Assembly (NCBI RefSeq): GCF_014636235.1
Contig: NZ_BMDZ01000060.1
Location: 1 to 32,962, forward strand
Length of the DNA stretch: 32,962 bases
Direction: 5' to 3'
Source: Tistrella bauzanensis
GTDB lineage: Bacteria > Pseudomonadota > Alphaproteobacteria > Tistrellales > Tistrellaceae
Shown here: positions 1 through 7,806 of the stretch, in pieces
Position numbering within the stretch: the stretch's first letter is position 1
Layout: every line of letters begins with the position of its first letter
Program-made: the position numbers and the translations under genes
Notes under the pieces: model-generated
Database searches by the model: none
What the model was told of the DNA's origin: nothing
The model's input: the letters and a program-made list of their open reading frames with translations, nothing else

Positions 1-93
1 CACCTCACCCGAGGGAATCAGCCCCGCAGCGCGGGGGCAAGCGGACATCGACAGGGTTGGAGCCCATTCTGCAACAGGCTCATCAGCAACTTT

Positions 94-121
94 ATTGCGC
101 CGCGGTACGGTCCGGCGCAAT
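94..121. promoter_or_regulatory. Inverted repeat upstream of the CoA-lyase operon
   Basis: A perfect 9-bp inverted repeat, ATTGCGCCG (94-102) and CGGCGCAAT (113-121), separated by 10 bases, lies 118 bp before the start codon of the CoA-ester lyase gene. No T-tract follows, so it looks more like an operator than a terminator. A weak sigma70-like -10, TATAGT (147-152), with TTTCGC (124-129) 17 bp upstream, lies just downstream. A regulator bound here would sit next to the -35. The binding protein is unknown. Confidence 0.4.
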
Positions 122-238
122 GCTTTCGCGATGCCGCAAGCTGGTTTATAGTCCGCGCGAACCGTTCTGGTCGGGCGCGCGGCAATCCGCCTGCCGGACC
201 GCGGGTGCCGTCTCACCTCAAGCTTCGGATGTCTCGTC

Positions 239-1111
239 ATGGCCAAGACCAATCGCCCCCGCCGCAGTATGCTGTACATGCCGGGCGCCAACACCCGCGC
301 GCTCGACAAGGCCCGCAGCCTGGCCGCCGATGCGCTGATCCTGGATCTTGAGGACAGCTGCGCCCCCGATGCCAAGGAGGCCGCGCGCACCAATGTCGTC
401 GCGGCACTGGCCGAGGGCGGCTATGGCAATCGCGAGCTGATCATGCGGGTGAACGCGCTGACCACCCCCTGGGGCCATGCCGATCTGGTCGCGGCCGCCA
501 AAAGCGGCGCCGACGGCGTGCTGATCCCCAAGGTCGAGGGCGCCGAGGGCGTGCGGCAGGCCGAAGCGGTGCTGCGCGATGCCGGCGCCCCCGACGATCT
601 GAAGCTGTGGGTGATGATGGAAACCCCGCTTGCCATCCTGCGCGCCGAAGAGGTGGCCGGCGCCACCCCGCGCATGGCCGGGCTGGTGCTGGGCACGTCG
701 GATCTGGCCAAGGATCTGCACTGCGCCCATACGCCGGAACGCCTGCCGTTCCTCGCCAGCCTGTCGCTGTGCGTCCTGGCCGGCCGCGCCTTCGATCTGG
801 CGATCATGGACGGCGTGCATCTGGACCTCGACGATGCCGAGGGCTTCGCCCGGGTCTGCCGCCAGGGCGCCGAGCTCGGCATGGACGGCAAGACCCTGAT
901 CCATCCCAAGCAGCTCGACGCCGCCAACGAGGCCTTCGGCCCCAGCGCGGACGATCTGGCCCAGGCCCACAAGATCATCGCCGCCTATGACGCCGCGATG
1001 GCCGAGGGCAAGGGCGTGGTCGTGGTCAACGGCAAGCTGGTCGAGAACCTGCACGTGGTGGCTGCCCGGCGCATGCTCGACATGGCCGAGCAGATCAAGG
1101 CCCTGGGTTGA
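239..1111 (+). CDS. HpcH/HpaI aldolase (CitE-like) CoA-ester lyase
   Basis: This 290-residue protein belongs to the CitE/malyl-CoA lyase branch of the HpcH/HpaI TIM-barrel family. Visible family motifs are the N-terminal RRSMLYMPGAN, then LILDLEDS followed by a conserved K and AR, RVNAL, IPKVEG, METP (Mg-binding Glu) and LGTSDLAKD (Mg-binding Asp). Relatives cleave (3S)-malyl-CoA or beta-methylmalyl-CoA, or act as malyl-CoA thioesterases. At 290 residues it is shorter than typical Mcl1 (about 318), so the substrate is left open. The mesaconyl-CoA hydratase-like gene starts 12 bp downstream, which suggests a shared operon in the ethylmalonyl-CoA or a related C2/dicarboxylate CoA pathway. The ATG at 239 begins directly before the family's conserved N terminus. 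A citramalyl-CoA lyase is an alternative. Confidence 0.88.
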   Translation: MAKTNRPRRSMLYMPGANTRALDKARSLAADALILDLEDSCAPDAKEAARTNVVAALAEGGYGNRELIMRVNALTTPWGHADLVAAAKSGADGVLIPKVEGAEGVRQAEAVLRDAGAPDDLKLWVMMETPLAILRAEEVAGATPRMAGLVLGTSDLAKDLHCAHTPERLPFLASLSLCVLAGRAFDLAIMDGVHLDLDDAEGFARVCRQGAELGMDGKTLIHPKQLDAANEAFGPSADDLAQAHKIIAAYDAAMAEGKGVVVVNGKLVENLHVVAARRMLDMAEQIKALG

Positions 1112-1123
1112 GGACGGCGCCTG

Positions 1124-2191
1124 ATGGCACAGAAAACCAATTCCGGCCGGTTCTTCGAGGATTTCACCCTCGGCGAGACCATCACCCATGCCACCCCGCG
1201 CACCGTCACCACCGGTGACCAGTCGCTGTATACCGCCCTCTACGGCACCCGTTTCGCGGTGAATTCCTCGGCGGAATTCGCCTGCGGCCTGGGGCTGGAC
1301 CAGGCGCCGATCGACGATCTGCTGGTGTTCCACATCGTGTTCGGCAAGACCGTGCCCGATGTGTCGCTGAACGCGGTCGCCAATCTGGGCTATGCCGGCG
1401 GCCGCTTCGGCGTGCCGGTGTTTCCCGGCGATACGCTGGCCACCACGTCAACCGTCATCGGCCTGAAGCCCAATGCCAACGGCCAGACCGGCGTGGTCTG
1501 GGTGCGGTCCACCGGCACCAACCAGCATGGGCAGATGGTGCTGGATTACGTGCGCTGGGTGATGGTGCGCCGCCGCGCGCCCGGCACCGACATTGCCGCC
1601 ACCCATAACTGCCCCCCCACCGACATCTCCGCCACCGTCGCCACCGCCGATCTGGTGGTGCCGCAGGGCCTGGACGCGCGCGGTTTCGATCTGGCGCTGT
1701 CGGGCGAGCCGCATTGCTTCGAGGATTACCAGCCCGGCGAGCGGATCGACCATGTCGACGGCATGACGATCGAGGAGGCCGAGCACATGCTGGCCACCCG
1801 GCTGTATCAGAACACTGCCAAGGTCCATTTCAACCAGATGGAAGCCGGGCAGAACCGCTTCGGCCGGCGGTTGATCTATGGCGGCCACATCATCAGCATG
1901 GCGCGGGCGCTGAGCTTCAACGGTCTGGCCAATGTGGTCCGGATCGCCGCGATCAATGGCGGCAGCCACGCCAACCCCACCTTCGCCGGCGACACCATCC
2001 ATGCCTGGTCGGAAGTGCTGTCGGCCGAGCCGATGCCCGGCCGCGGCGATCTGGGTGCATTGAGACTGCGTCTTATTGCGGTCAAGAACCGGGCGGCCGC
2101 CGACTGGCCGCTGAAAGATTCCGACGGAAAATATCTGTCCGATGTGGTTCTTGATCTAGATTACACCGTGCTGATGCCACGCCGTGGCTGA
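1124..2191 (+). CDS. mch: Mesaconyl-CoA hydratase-like MaoC double hot-dog protein
   Basis: The 355-residue product has two MaoC-like hot-dog halves. The N-terminal half begins GRFFEDFTLGETI and carries the stretch around YAGGRFGVPVFPGDTL. The C-terminal half begins near FEDYQPGERIDHVDGMTI, followed by an AEHMLATRLYQNTAKVHFN segment. This length and arrangement match beta-methylmalyl-CoA dehydratase/mesaconyl-CoA hydratase of the ethylmalonyl-CoA pathway, which interconverts mesaconyl-CoA and beta-methylmalyl-CoA in the cytoplasm. The neighbour upstream is a CoA-ester lyase that could act on the hydrated product, which supports the assignment. The gap to the lyase is 12 bp, so the two are probably cotranscribed. 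A general enoyl-CoA hydratase of the MaoC family is the main alternative. Confidence 0.82.
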   Translation: MAQKTNSGRFFEDFTLGETITHATPRTVTTGDQSLYTALYGTRFAVNSSAEFACGLGLDQAPIDDLLVFHIVFGKTVPDVSLNAVANLGYAGGRFGVPVFPGDTLATTSTVIGLKPNANGQTGVVWVRSTGTNQHGQMVLDYVRWVMVRRRAPGTDIAATHNCPPTDISATVATADLVVPQGLDARGFDLALSGEPHCFEDYQPGERIDHVDGMTIEEAEHMLATRLYQNTAKVHFNQMEAGQNRFGRRLIYGGHIISMARALSFNGLANVVRIAAINGGSHANPTFAGDTIHAWSEVLSAEPMPGRGDLGALRLRLIAVKNRAAADWPLKDSDGKYLSDVVLDLDYTVLMPRRG

Positions 2192-2219
2192 GACAGCCCG
2201 CGGCCCAGGTCCACAATCG

Positions 2220-2269
2220 GCGCGGCGGTAACCGGCATCGGGGGATATGCCCCGGCCGGCGCCGCTTTT
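2220..2269 (+). terminator. Probable terminator after mch
   Basis: A GC-rich bulged stem begins with GCGGCG (2222-2227), contains an inner CGGGG/CCCCG helix, closes with CGCCGC (2260-2265), and is followed by TTTT (2266-2269). It lies 30 bp after the mch stop and before the sdh promoter, which fits an intrinsic terminator separating the two operons. The stem is interrupted, so strength is uncertain. Confidence 0.5.
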
Positions 2270-2281
2270 GCCGGGCTTTCG

Positions 2282-2310
2282 TTGACTTGGGCGGCGGCTG
2301 GGCCTATTCA
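2282..2310 (+). promoter_or_regulatory. Sigma70-type promoter of the sdhCDAB operon
   Basis: TTGACT (2282-2287) and TATTCA (2305-2310) are separated by exactly 17 bp. This is a near-consensus sigma70 promoter about 110 bp before the sdhC start and just after the terminator-like hairpin of the preceding operon. It is the best promoter-like sequence in the gap. No operator was recognised around it. Confidence 0.62.
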
Positions 2311-2418
2311 GTACGGCGTGACGAAAGGCGTGCGTTTTCAAGCCGTAAACGTTGAGCCACCTGGCCGGCGGCCCCGCCGGACCAGGATGAGCCCCTGGAG
2401 TGCAGGTTCTAGAAGCCC

Positions 2419-2805
2419 ATGGCCAAGACCGACAACCGACCGCTTTCGCCGCATTTGCAGGTCTATCGCCTGCCTATGACGGCGCTCATGTCGATCTCGC
2501 ACCGCGCAACTGGCGTGGTGTTGAGTGTCGGCACCCTGTTGCTCGCCTGGTGGCTGATTGCCGCCGCGACCAGCGCCGGCGCCTTTGAAACCGCGCAGGG
2601 CTTTTTCGGCTCGTGGTTCGGCATGCTGGTGATGTTCGGCTGGACGCTGTGCCTGTTCTATCACCTGGCGAACGGCATCCGGCATCTGGTCTGGGATACC
2701 GGCCACGGCTTCGACATCAAGACGGCGGAGAAGATGGGCCGCATCGTGCTGGTGGCCACCGTCGCGCTGACGCTGATCGCCTGGATCATCGGTCTCGCGG
2801 TCTGA
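2419..2805 (+). CDS. sdhC: Succinate dehydrogenase cytochrome b556 subunit
   Basis: This 128-residue membrane subunit of complex II anchors the SdhAB catalytic dimer and carries ubiquinone and heme b sites. The N-terminal segment RPLSPHLQVYR and then SISHRATGV (about residues 25-33, with the Ser/Arg of the quinone pocket) are diagnostic, as is YHLANGIRHLVWDTG with the heme-ligand His82. Three hydrophobic helices fall near residues 30-52, 65-88 and 107-127. It is the first gene of sdhCDAB. The ATG at 2419 starts directly before the conserved KTDNRPLSPHLQ segment, and its ribosome binding site is weak (AGAAG). The neighbours make the assignment secure. Confidence 0.95.
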   Translation: MAKTDNRPLSPHLQVYRLPMTALMSISHRATGVVLSVGTLLLAWWLIAAATSAGAFETAQGFFGSWFGMLVMFGWTLCLFYHLANGIRHLVWDTGHGFDIKTAEKMGRIVLVATVALTLIAWIIGLAV

Positions 2806-2905
2806 CCGCACGAGGTTCGTGACACGCCGGACCCCGTGGATGACGGGCATGGCTGCCGGGTGACAAAAGACTGCAGATACTGCGGCTGGTTTGAGGACGA
2901 TCAAG

Positions 2906-3286
2906 ATGAGCTTGCGCAATCCGCTTGCCCGCGCCCGCGGGCTGGGTTCGGCGAAAGAAGGTGTTCATCACTGGTGGATGCAGCGGGTGACCGCCGCCGC
3001 CATGGTGCCGCTGACCTTGTGGTTCGTGATTTCGATCATCGCCCATCTCGGCGCCGGACGGCTGGAGATCGTGGGCTGGCTGTCGTCGCCGGTCTCGGCC
3101 GCGCTGATGATCGCCTTCCTGGTGGCGCTGTTCTGGCATGCCAAGCTCGGGCTTCAGGTCGTGATCGAGGATTACGTGCACAACGAGGCGGTCAAGGTCG
3201 CGTCGCTGACGGCCATGACCTTCGCGGTCATCATCGTCGGCCTCGCCTGCGTCGTCTCCGTGCTCAAGCTTGCCTTCGGAGGCTGA
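2906..3286 (+). CDS. sdhD: Succinate dehydrogenase membrane anchor subunit
   Basis: This 126-residue hydrophobic protein is the second membrane anchor of complex II. The family pattern is visible: [16 protein letters not shown] at the N terminus, [10 protein letters not shown] entering helix 1, and [17 protein letters not shown] (about residues 76-92), which carries the conserved His and the IEDYVH motif. Three transmembrane helices are evident. The ATG at 2906 was chosen because GAGGA lies 8 bases upstream and [14 protein letters not shown] matches the family start; a TTG 15 bases earlier would add five residues. It follows sdhC by 100 bp and is separated from sdhA by 5 bp. Confidence 0.94.
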   Translation: MSLRNPLARARGLGSAKEGVHHWWMQRVTAAAMVPLTLWFVISIIAHLGAGRLEIVGWLSSPVSAALMIAFLVALFWHAKLGLQVVIEDYVHNEAVKVASLTAMTFAVIIVGLACVVSVLKLAFGG

Positions 3287-3291
3287 ACGCA

Positions 3292-5082
3292 ATGACCACG
3301 GCTTACAAGATCATCGACCATGAATACGACATCGTGGTCGTCGGCGCCGGCGGCGCCGGCCTGCGCGCCACCATGGGCATGGCCGCCAAGGGGCTGAAGA
3401 CCGCCTGCATCACCAAGGTGTTCCCCACCCGCAGCCACACGGTCGCGGCCCAGGGCGGCATCTCGGCGGCGCTTGGCAACATGGGCGAGGATGACTGGCG
3501 CTGGCACATGTACGACACCGTCAAGGGGTCGGACTGGCTGGGCGACCAGGACGCCATCGAATATATGTGCCGCGAGGCGATCCCCGCGATCATCGAGCTT
3601 GAGCATTTCGGCGTGCCGTTCTCGCGCACCGATGAAGGCAAGATCTATCAGCGTCCGTTCGGCGGCATGACCACCCGCTTCGGCGAGGGCCGCGCCCAGC
3701 GCACCTGCGCCGCCGCCGACCGTACCGGCCACGCCATCCTGCACACCCTGTATCAGCAGGCGCTGAAGAACGACGCCGAGTTCTTCATCGAGCATTTCGC
3801 GCTCGACCTGATCATGGACGACGAAGGCGCCTGCCGCGGCGTGATGAGCTGGGATCTGGCCACCGGCATCCTGCACCGCTTCCGCTCGCATCTGGTGGTC
3901 ATCGCCACCGGCGGTTATGGCCGGGCCTATTTCTCGTGCACCTCGGCCCATACCTGCACCGGCGACGGCAATGCCATGGTGCTGCGCGCCGGCCTGCCTT
4001 TGCAGGACATGGAGTTCGTGCAGTTCCACCCGACCGGCATCTATGGCGCCGGCTGCCTGATCACTGAGGGCGTGCGCGGCGAGGGTGGCTATCTCACCAA
4101 TTCCAACGGCGAGCGCTTCATGGAGCGCTATGCGCCGTCGGCCAAGGATCTGGCCTCGCGCGACGTGGTCAGCCGCGCCATGACCATCGAGATCCGCGAG
4201 GGCCGTGGCGTCGGCAAGCGCAACGACCATATCCATCTGCATCTGGAACATCTGGATCCCGACATCATCCACCAGCGCCTGCCGGGCATCGCCGAGACCG
4301 CCAAGGTGTTCTCAGGGGTGGATGTGACGCGTGAGCCGATCCCGGTGCTGCCGACCGTGCATTACAACATGGGCGGCATCCCGACCAATTTCCGCACCGA
4401 GGTGGTTCGCCCCGACGGCGACAACCCCGATGCGGTGGTGCCCGGTCTGATGGCGATCGGCGAGGCGGCCTGCGTGTCGGTGCATGGCGCCAACCGCCTG
4501 GGCTCGAACTCGCTGCTCGATCTGGTGGTGTTCGGCCGCGCGGCCGCGATCCGCGCCGCCGAGATCGTCACCCCCGGCCAGAGCCACAAGGCGCTTGGCC
4601 CCAGCGCATCCGAGCGCGCGATCGCCCGCTTCGACAAGCTGCGTCACGCCAACGGCACGGTCTCGACCGCCGAGCTGCGCGATGAGATGCAGCGCACCAT
4701 GCAGAACAACTGCGCGGTGTTCCGCACCGGCGAGGTGCTGGATGGTGGCCTGGCCGAGATGCATAAGATCTATGACCAACGCGACAATATCCGGGTCACC
4801 GACCGCTCGCTGATCTGGAACTCGGATCTGGTCGAGACGCTGGAACTGGACAATCTTCTGGGGCAGGCGCTGGTCACCATCGCCGGCGCCGCCAACCGGC
4901 CGGAAAGCCGGGGCGCCCATGCCCGCGAGGATTATCCCGACCGCGACGACAAGGACTGGATGAAGCACACGGTCGCATATTGCACCGATGCCGGCGAGGT
5001 CTCCTTCGACTATCGCCCGGTGCATATGACGACGCTGACCAACGAGGTCGAGGTGTTCCCGCCGAAGGCACGCGTCTACTGA
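3292..5082 (+). CDS. sdhA: Succinate dehydrogenase flavoprotein subunit
   Basis: This 596-residue catalytic subunit of complex II oxidises succinate to fumarate using covalently bound FAD. The Rossmann motif [12 protein letters not shown] lies at about residues 15-26. The flavinylated His is in [11 protein letters not shown] (His49). Active-site segments are HPTGIYGAG, the Arg in [10 protein letters not shown], and [20 protein letters not shown] near the second FAD contact. The C terminus ends in FPPKARVY, as is usual. The reading frame stays open upstream to 2836, but the ATG at 3292 begins the conserved protein, lies 5 bp after the sdhD stop and gives the normal length. Translation is probably coupled to sdhD. 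Confidence 0.97.
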   Translation: MTTAYKIIDHEYDIVVVGAGGAGLRATMGMAAKGLKTACITKVFPTRSHTVAAQGGISAALGNMGEDDWRWHMYDTVKGSDWLGDQDAIEYMCREAIPAIIELEHFGVPFSRTDEGKIYQRPFGGMTTRFGEGRAQRTCAAADRTGHAILHTLYQQALKNDAEFFIEHFALDLIMDDEGACRGVMSWDLATGILHRFRSHLVVIATGGYGRAYFSCTSAHTCTGDGNAMVLRAGLPLQDMEFVQFHPTGIYGAGCLITEGVRGEGGYLTNSNGERFMERYAPSAKDLASRDVVSRAMTIEIREGRGVGKRNDHIHLHLEHLDPDIIHQRLPGIAETAKVFSGVDVTREPIPVLPTVHYNMGGIPTNFRTEVVRPDGDNPDAVVPGLMAIGEAACVSVHGANRLGSNSLLDLVVFGRAAAIRAAEIVTPGQSHKALGPSASERAIARFDKLRHANGTVSTAELRDEMQRTMQNNCAVFRTGEVLDGGLAEMHKIYDQRDNIRVTDRSLIWNSDLVETLELDNLLGQALVTIAGAANRPESRGAHAREDYPDRDDKDWMKHTVAYCTDAGEVSFDYRPVHMTTLTNEVEVFPPKARVY

Positions 5083-5128
5083 CGCGCAGCCATTCATCGA
5101 CCCACCGCGACTGAGGACGAGACGAGCG

Positions 5129-5902
5129 ATGGCTGAATTCCGCCTTCCCAAGAATTCGCAGATCCGCCAGGGCAAGACCTACAAGGCGGACGGCGCCCAG
5201 AACATCAAGGTATTCAAGATCTATCGCTGGAACCCCGACAGCGGCGAGACGCCGTCGGTGGACACCTATGAGGTGGATCTGGATCACTGCGGACCGATGG
5301 TTCTGGACGCGCTGATCAAGATCAAAAACGAAGTCGACCCCACGCTGACCTTCCGCCGGTCATGCCGTGAAGGCATCTGCGGCTCGTGCGCGATGAACAT
5401 CGACGGCACGAACACGCTGGCCTGCCTGAAGCCGATGGAAGACGTGAAGGCCGAGGTCAAGGTCTACCCCCTGCCCCATATGCAGGTGGTGAAGGATCTT
5501 GTCCCCGACATGAGCAACTTCTATGCGCAATATGCGTCGATCAAGCCCTGGCTGCGCAGCCAGAGCCCGGCACCGGCGCGCGAACGGCTCCAGACCCCGG
5601 AAGAGCGCGAGGCGCTCGACGGGCTGTATGAGTGCATTCTGTGCGCCTGCTGCTCGACCAGTTGCCCCAGCTATTGGTGGAACCCGGAACGCTATCTGGG
5701 CCCCGCCATTCTGCTTCAGGCCTATCGCTGGCTGGCCGACAGCCGCGACGAGGATGCCGGCGACCGGCTCGACAACCTGGAAGACCCCTTCCGGCTGTAT
5801 CGCTGCCACACGATCATGAACTGCACCAAGACCTGCCCCAAGGGCCTGAACCCGGCGAAGGCGATCGCCGAGATCAAGAAGATGATGATTGCCCGCCGCT
5901 GA
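5129..5902 (+). CDS. sdhB: Succinate dehydrogenase iron-sulfur subunit
   Basis: The 257-residue subunit passes electrons from SdhA to ubiquinone. The N-terminal ferredoxin fold binds [2Fe-2S] through Cys79, Cys84, Cys87 and Cys99 ([16 protein letters not shown]). The C-terminal domain holds the [4Fe-4S] and [3Fe-4S] ligands Cys169, Cys172, Cys175, Cys179, Cys226, Cys232 and Cys236. The [19 protein letters not shown] segment next to the quinone pocket is intact. It starts 46 bp after sdhA. It is the last gene of the operon and is followed by a strong hairpin terminator. Confidence 0.97.
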   Translation: MAEFRLPKNSQIRQGKTYKADGAQNIKVFKIYRWNPDSGETPSVDTYEVDLDHCGPMVLDALIKIKNEVDPTLTFRRSCREGICGSCAMNIDGTNTLACLKPMEDVKAEVKVYPLPHMQVVKDLVPDMSNFYAQYASIKPWLRSQSPAPARERLQTPEEREALDGLYECILCACCSTSCPSYWWNPERYLGPAILLQAYRWLADSRDEDAGDRLDNLEDPFRLYRCHTIMNCTKTCPKGLNPAKAIAEIKKMMIARR

Positions 5903-5956
5903 GGCGGGACGGATGGTTGTCCGCCGCTGAGGCCGGACGATATCCACCGACAGATG

Positions 5957-5994
5957 AAACGGCCGGCCCCGCAAACAGGGCCGGCCGTTTTTTT
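5957..5994 (+). terminator. Intrinsic terminator of the sdh operon
   Basis: A perfect 13-bp stem, AAACGGCCGGCCC (5957-5969) and GGGCCGGCCGTTT (5978-5990), with an 8-base loop is followed by more T residues to 5994. It lies 55 bp after the sdhB stop. The convergent ABC transporter gene ends at 6016 from the other side. On the minus strand the hairpin is followed by only three T residues, so it may also act weakly there. Confidence 0.9.
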
Positions 5995-6015
5995 CTGGCG
6001 CGATGTCGCAGCCGG

Positions 6016-7806
6016 TCAGTCGGGACCGGTCGAGGCCCGCCACAGGTCGCGATAGCGCCCCGGCACCGCCAGAAGCGTGTCATGGTGGCCCCGCTGCACC
6101 ACCCGGCCTGCCTCCAGCACCAGGATCTGGTCGGCGCCGGCGATGGTCGACAGCCGGTGGGCGATGACGATGACCGTGCGGTCGCGCAGCAGCGCGTCGA
6201 TCGCCGCCTGAACCGCCACCTCGCTCTCGGTATCGAGCGCCGCGGTCGGCTCGTCCAGGATCACGATCGGTGCGTCCTTGAGCAGCGCGCGGGCGATGGC
6301 GATGCGCTGGCGCTCTCCGCCCGACAACCGGGCGCCGCCCTCGCCAAGCCGGGTCTGCCAGCCGGCGGGCAGACGGTCGATGAAGCCGTCGCACTGGGCG
6401 GCGCGGGCCGCGGCCAGCACCGCCGCATCATCGGCGCCGGGCCGGCCCATGCGGATATTGGCCAGCACCGTATCGTCGAACAGATAAACGGTCTGGAAAA
6501 CGACCGACACCAGGCTGTCGAGATGATCGGGCGCGATGTCGCGAACATCGACACCGCCGATCGCAACCCGCCCGGCCATCACATCGCCATGACGCTGGAT
6601 CAGCCGCGCCATGCTGGTCTTGCCGGCCCCCGATGGCCCGACCAGGGCGGTCAGGCTGCGTTCGGGCAGATGCGCACAGACGGCACGCAACGCGGGTGCA
6701 TGCATGCGGTCACTTTGGCCGCCGCCACCATAGGCGAAGGTGACCGCATCGAAGCGGACATCGAACCGCGCCGGCCGCAATGGCCGCTCCGGTGCCGGCA
6801 GCGGCGGCACCGCCATCAGCGCCTCGATCCGGACCAGTGCCGCCTCGATCAGAGCGATCACCACGGTATAGGCGGTGACGGTGGCCAGCGGTTCGGCGAA
6901 GCGCACGGTCACCACCAGCACCGCCGCCAGCACCGCCGGATCGAGCAGCCCGGCGGTGACCCGCCAGATGCCGAAACCGCCAACGGCGAGCAGGGCCAGT
7001 TCAACCGCGGTCGCGACCGTCAGGTTCGGCGCCATGGCCCGGTGATGATCCGCCACCTGCACTGCCTCCAGCCGGGTGAACCCGTCATCGAGCGCCGCCG
7101 CCCGCGCGCCCGCACGGCCCGCCTGGCGCAGCACCGCCAGCCCCTGGAGATACTCCACGATATCGGCATTGGTCCGGGCATGGGCATCGGCCAGACGATC
7201 CATCTGGGCGCCCTGGCCCGGCCGCCGCCAGCGGGTCAGGGCCAGGATCAGCGGAAACACCGCCGCCAGCGCCAGCGCCACCGGCCAGTCGGCAAAGGCA
7301 AGGCCCGCCGCCGCCACGACCGGCGTCACCACGGCCTGAGCCAGCAGGTTCGCCACTGTCAGCACATAATGCAGGGTCTCGTCGACATTGCCGAGCAGGG
7401 CGGCGTTTACCTCGCCCGACCGCCGGTCGTGAAGCCGGTCGAGCGGCATCCGGCGCAACTGGTCACCCAGGCGGGTGCGCAGATCATGGGTGGCACGGGC
7501 CATGTCGCCATCGTAATCGAAGCTCTGGGCCCGCCAGCGCAGCACGGCGGCAAGCCCCGCCAACCCGCAGAACCCGGCAAACCAGGGTGCCGCCGCACCG
7601 GCCCCGCCATCGCCCAGCGCCACGTGCAGCAGGGGTGCCAGCAGGGCGAGCGCCGCCCCCTGAACCGCCGCCGCAGCTACCAGCCCGGCCAGCGCCCGGC
7701 GCAGGGCCGGGGCATGCGGCCCCATCGCCGCGAACAGCCGGCCGAGCGTGTGCCGCAGCGGCACCACACCGCTGCCGATCCCGTCCGATCCGGTGGGTCT
7801 GGTCAT
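6016..7806 (-). CDS. ABC half-transporter of siderophore type (YbtQ/IrtB-like)
   Basis: This 596-residue protein is a fused transmembrane and ATP-binding half-transporter. About six hydrophobic helices precede the nucleotide-binding domain, which has Walker A GPSGAGKT (about 389-397), signature LSGGERQR (494-501), Walker B IVILDEPTAALD (514-525) and the switch His in AHRLST. Partner proteins in the YbtP/YbtQ and IrtA/IrtB systems are inner-membrane heterodimers for ferric siderophores, and the D-loop ALDTESE is YbtQ-like. The start at 7806 was chosen because its ATG overlaps the stop of the preceding ABC gene as ATGA; an in-frame start at 7842 would overlap it more. It is the last gene of the uptake operon. 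An exporter role cannot be excluded from the fold alone. Confidence 0.85.
   Translation of the reverse strand: MTRPTGSDGIGSGVVPLRHTLGRLFAAMGPHAPALRRALAGLVAAAAVQGAALALLAPLLHVALGDGGAGAAAPWFAGFCGLAGLAAVLRWRAQSFDYDGDMARATHDLRTRLGDQLRRMPLDRLHDRRSGEVNAALLGNVDETLHYVLTVANLLAQAVVTPVVAAAGLAFADWPVALALAAVFPLILALTRWRRPGQGAQMDRLADAHARTNADIVEYLQGLAVLRQAGRAGARAAALDDGFTRLEAVQVADHHRAMAPNLTVATAVELALLAVGGFGIWRVTAGLLDPAVLAAVLVVTVRFAEPLATVTAYTVVIALIEAALVRIEALMAVPPLPAPERPLRPARFDVRFDAVTFAYGGGGQSDRMHAPALRAVCAHLPERSLTALVGPSGAGKTSMARLIQRHGDVMAGRVAIGGVDVRDIAPDHLDSLVSVVFQTVYLFDDTVLANIRMGRPGADDAAVLAAARAAQCDGFIDRLPAGWQTRLGEGGARLSGGERQRIAIARALLKDAPIVILDEPTAALDTESEVAVQAAIDALLRDRTVIVIAHRLSTIAGADQILVLEAGRVVQRGHHDTLLAVPGRYRDLWRASTGPD

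Noticed and set aside
218-1333. A 371-codon minus-strand frame opposite the CoA-lyase gene
   Set aside because: It has the composition of an antisense shadow, and the sense strand encodes a clear family protein.
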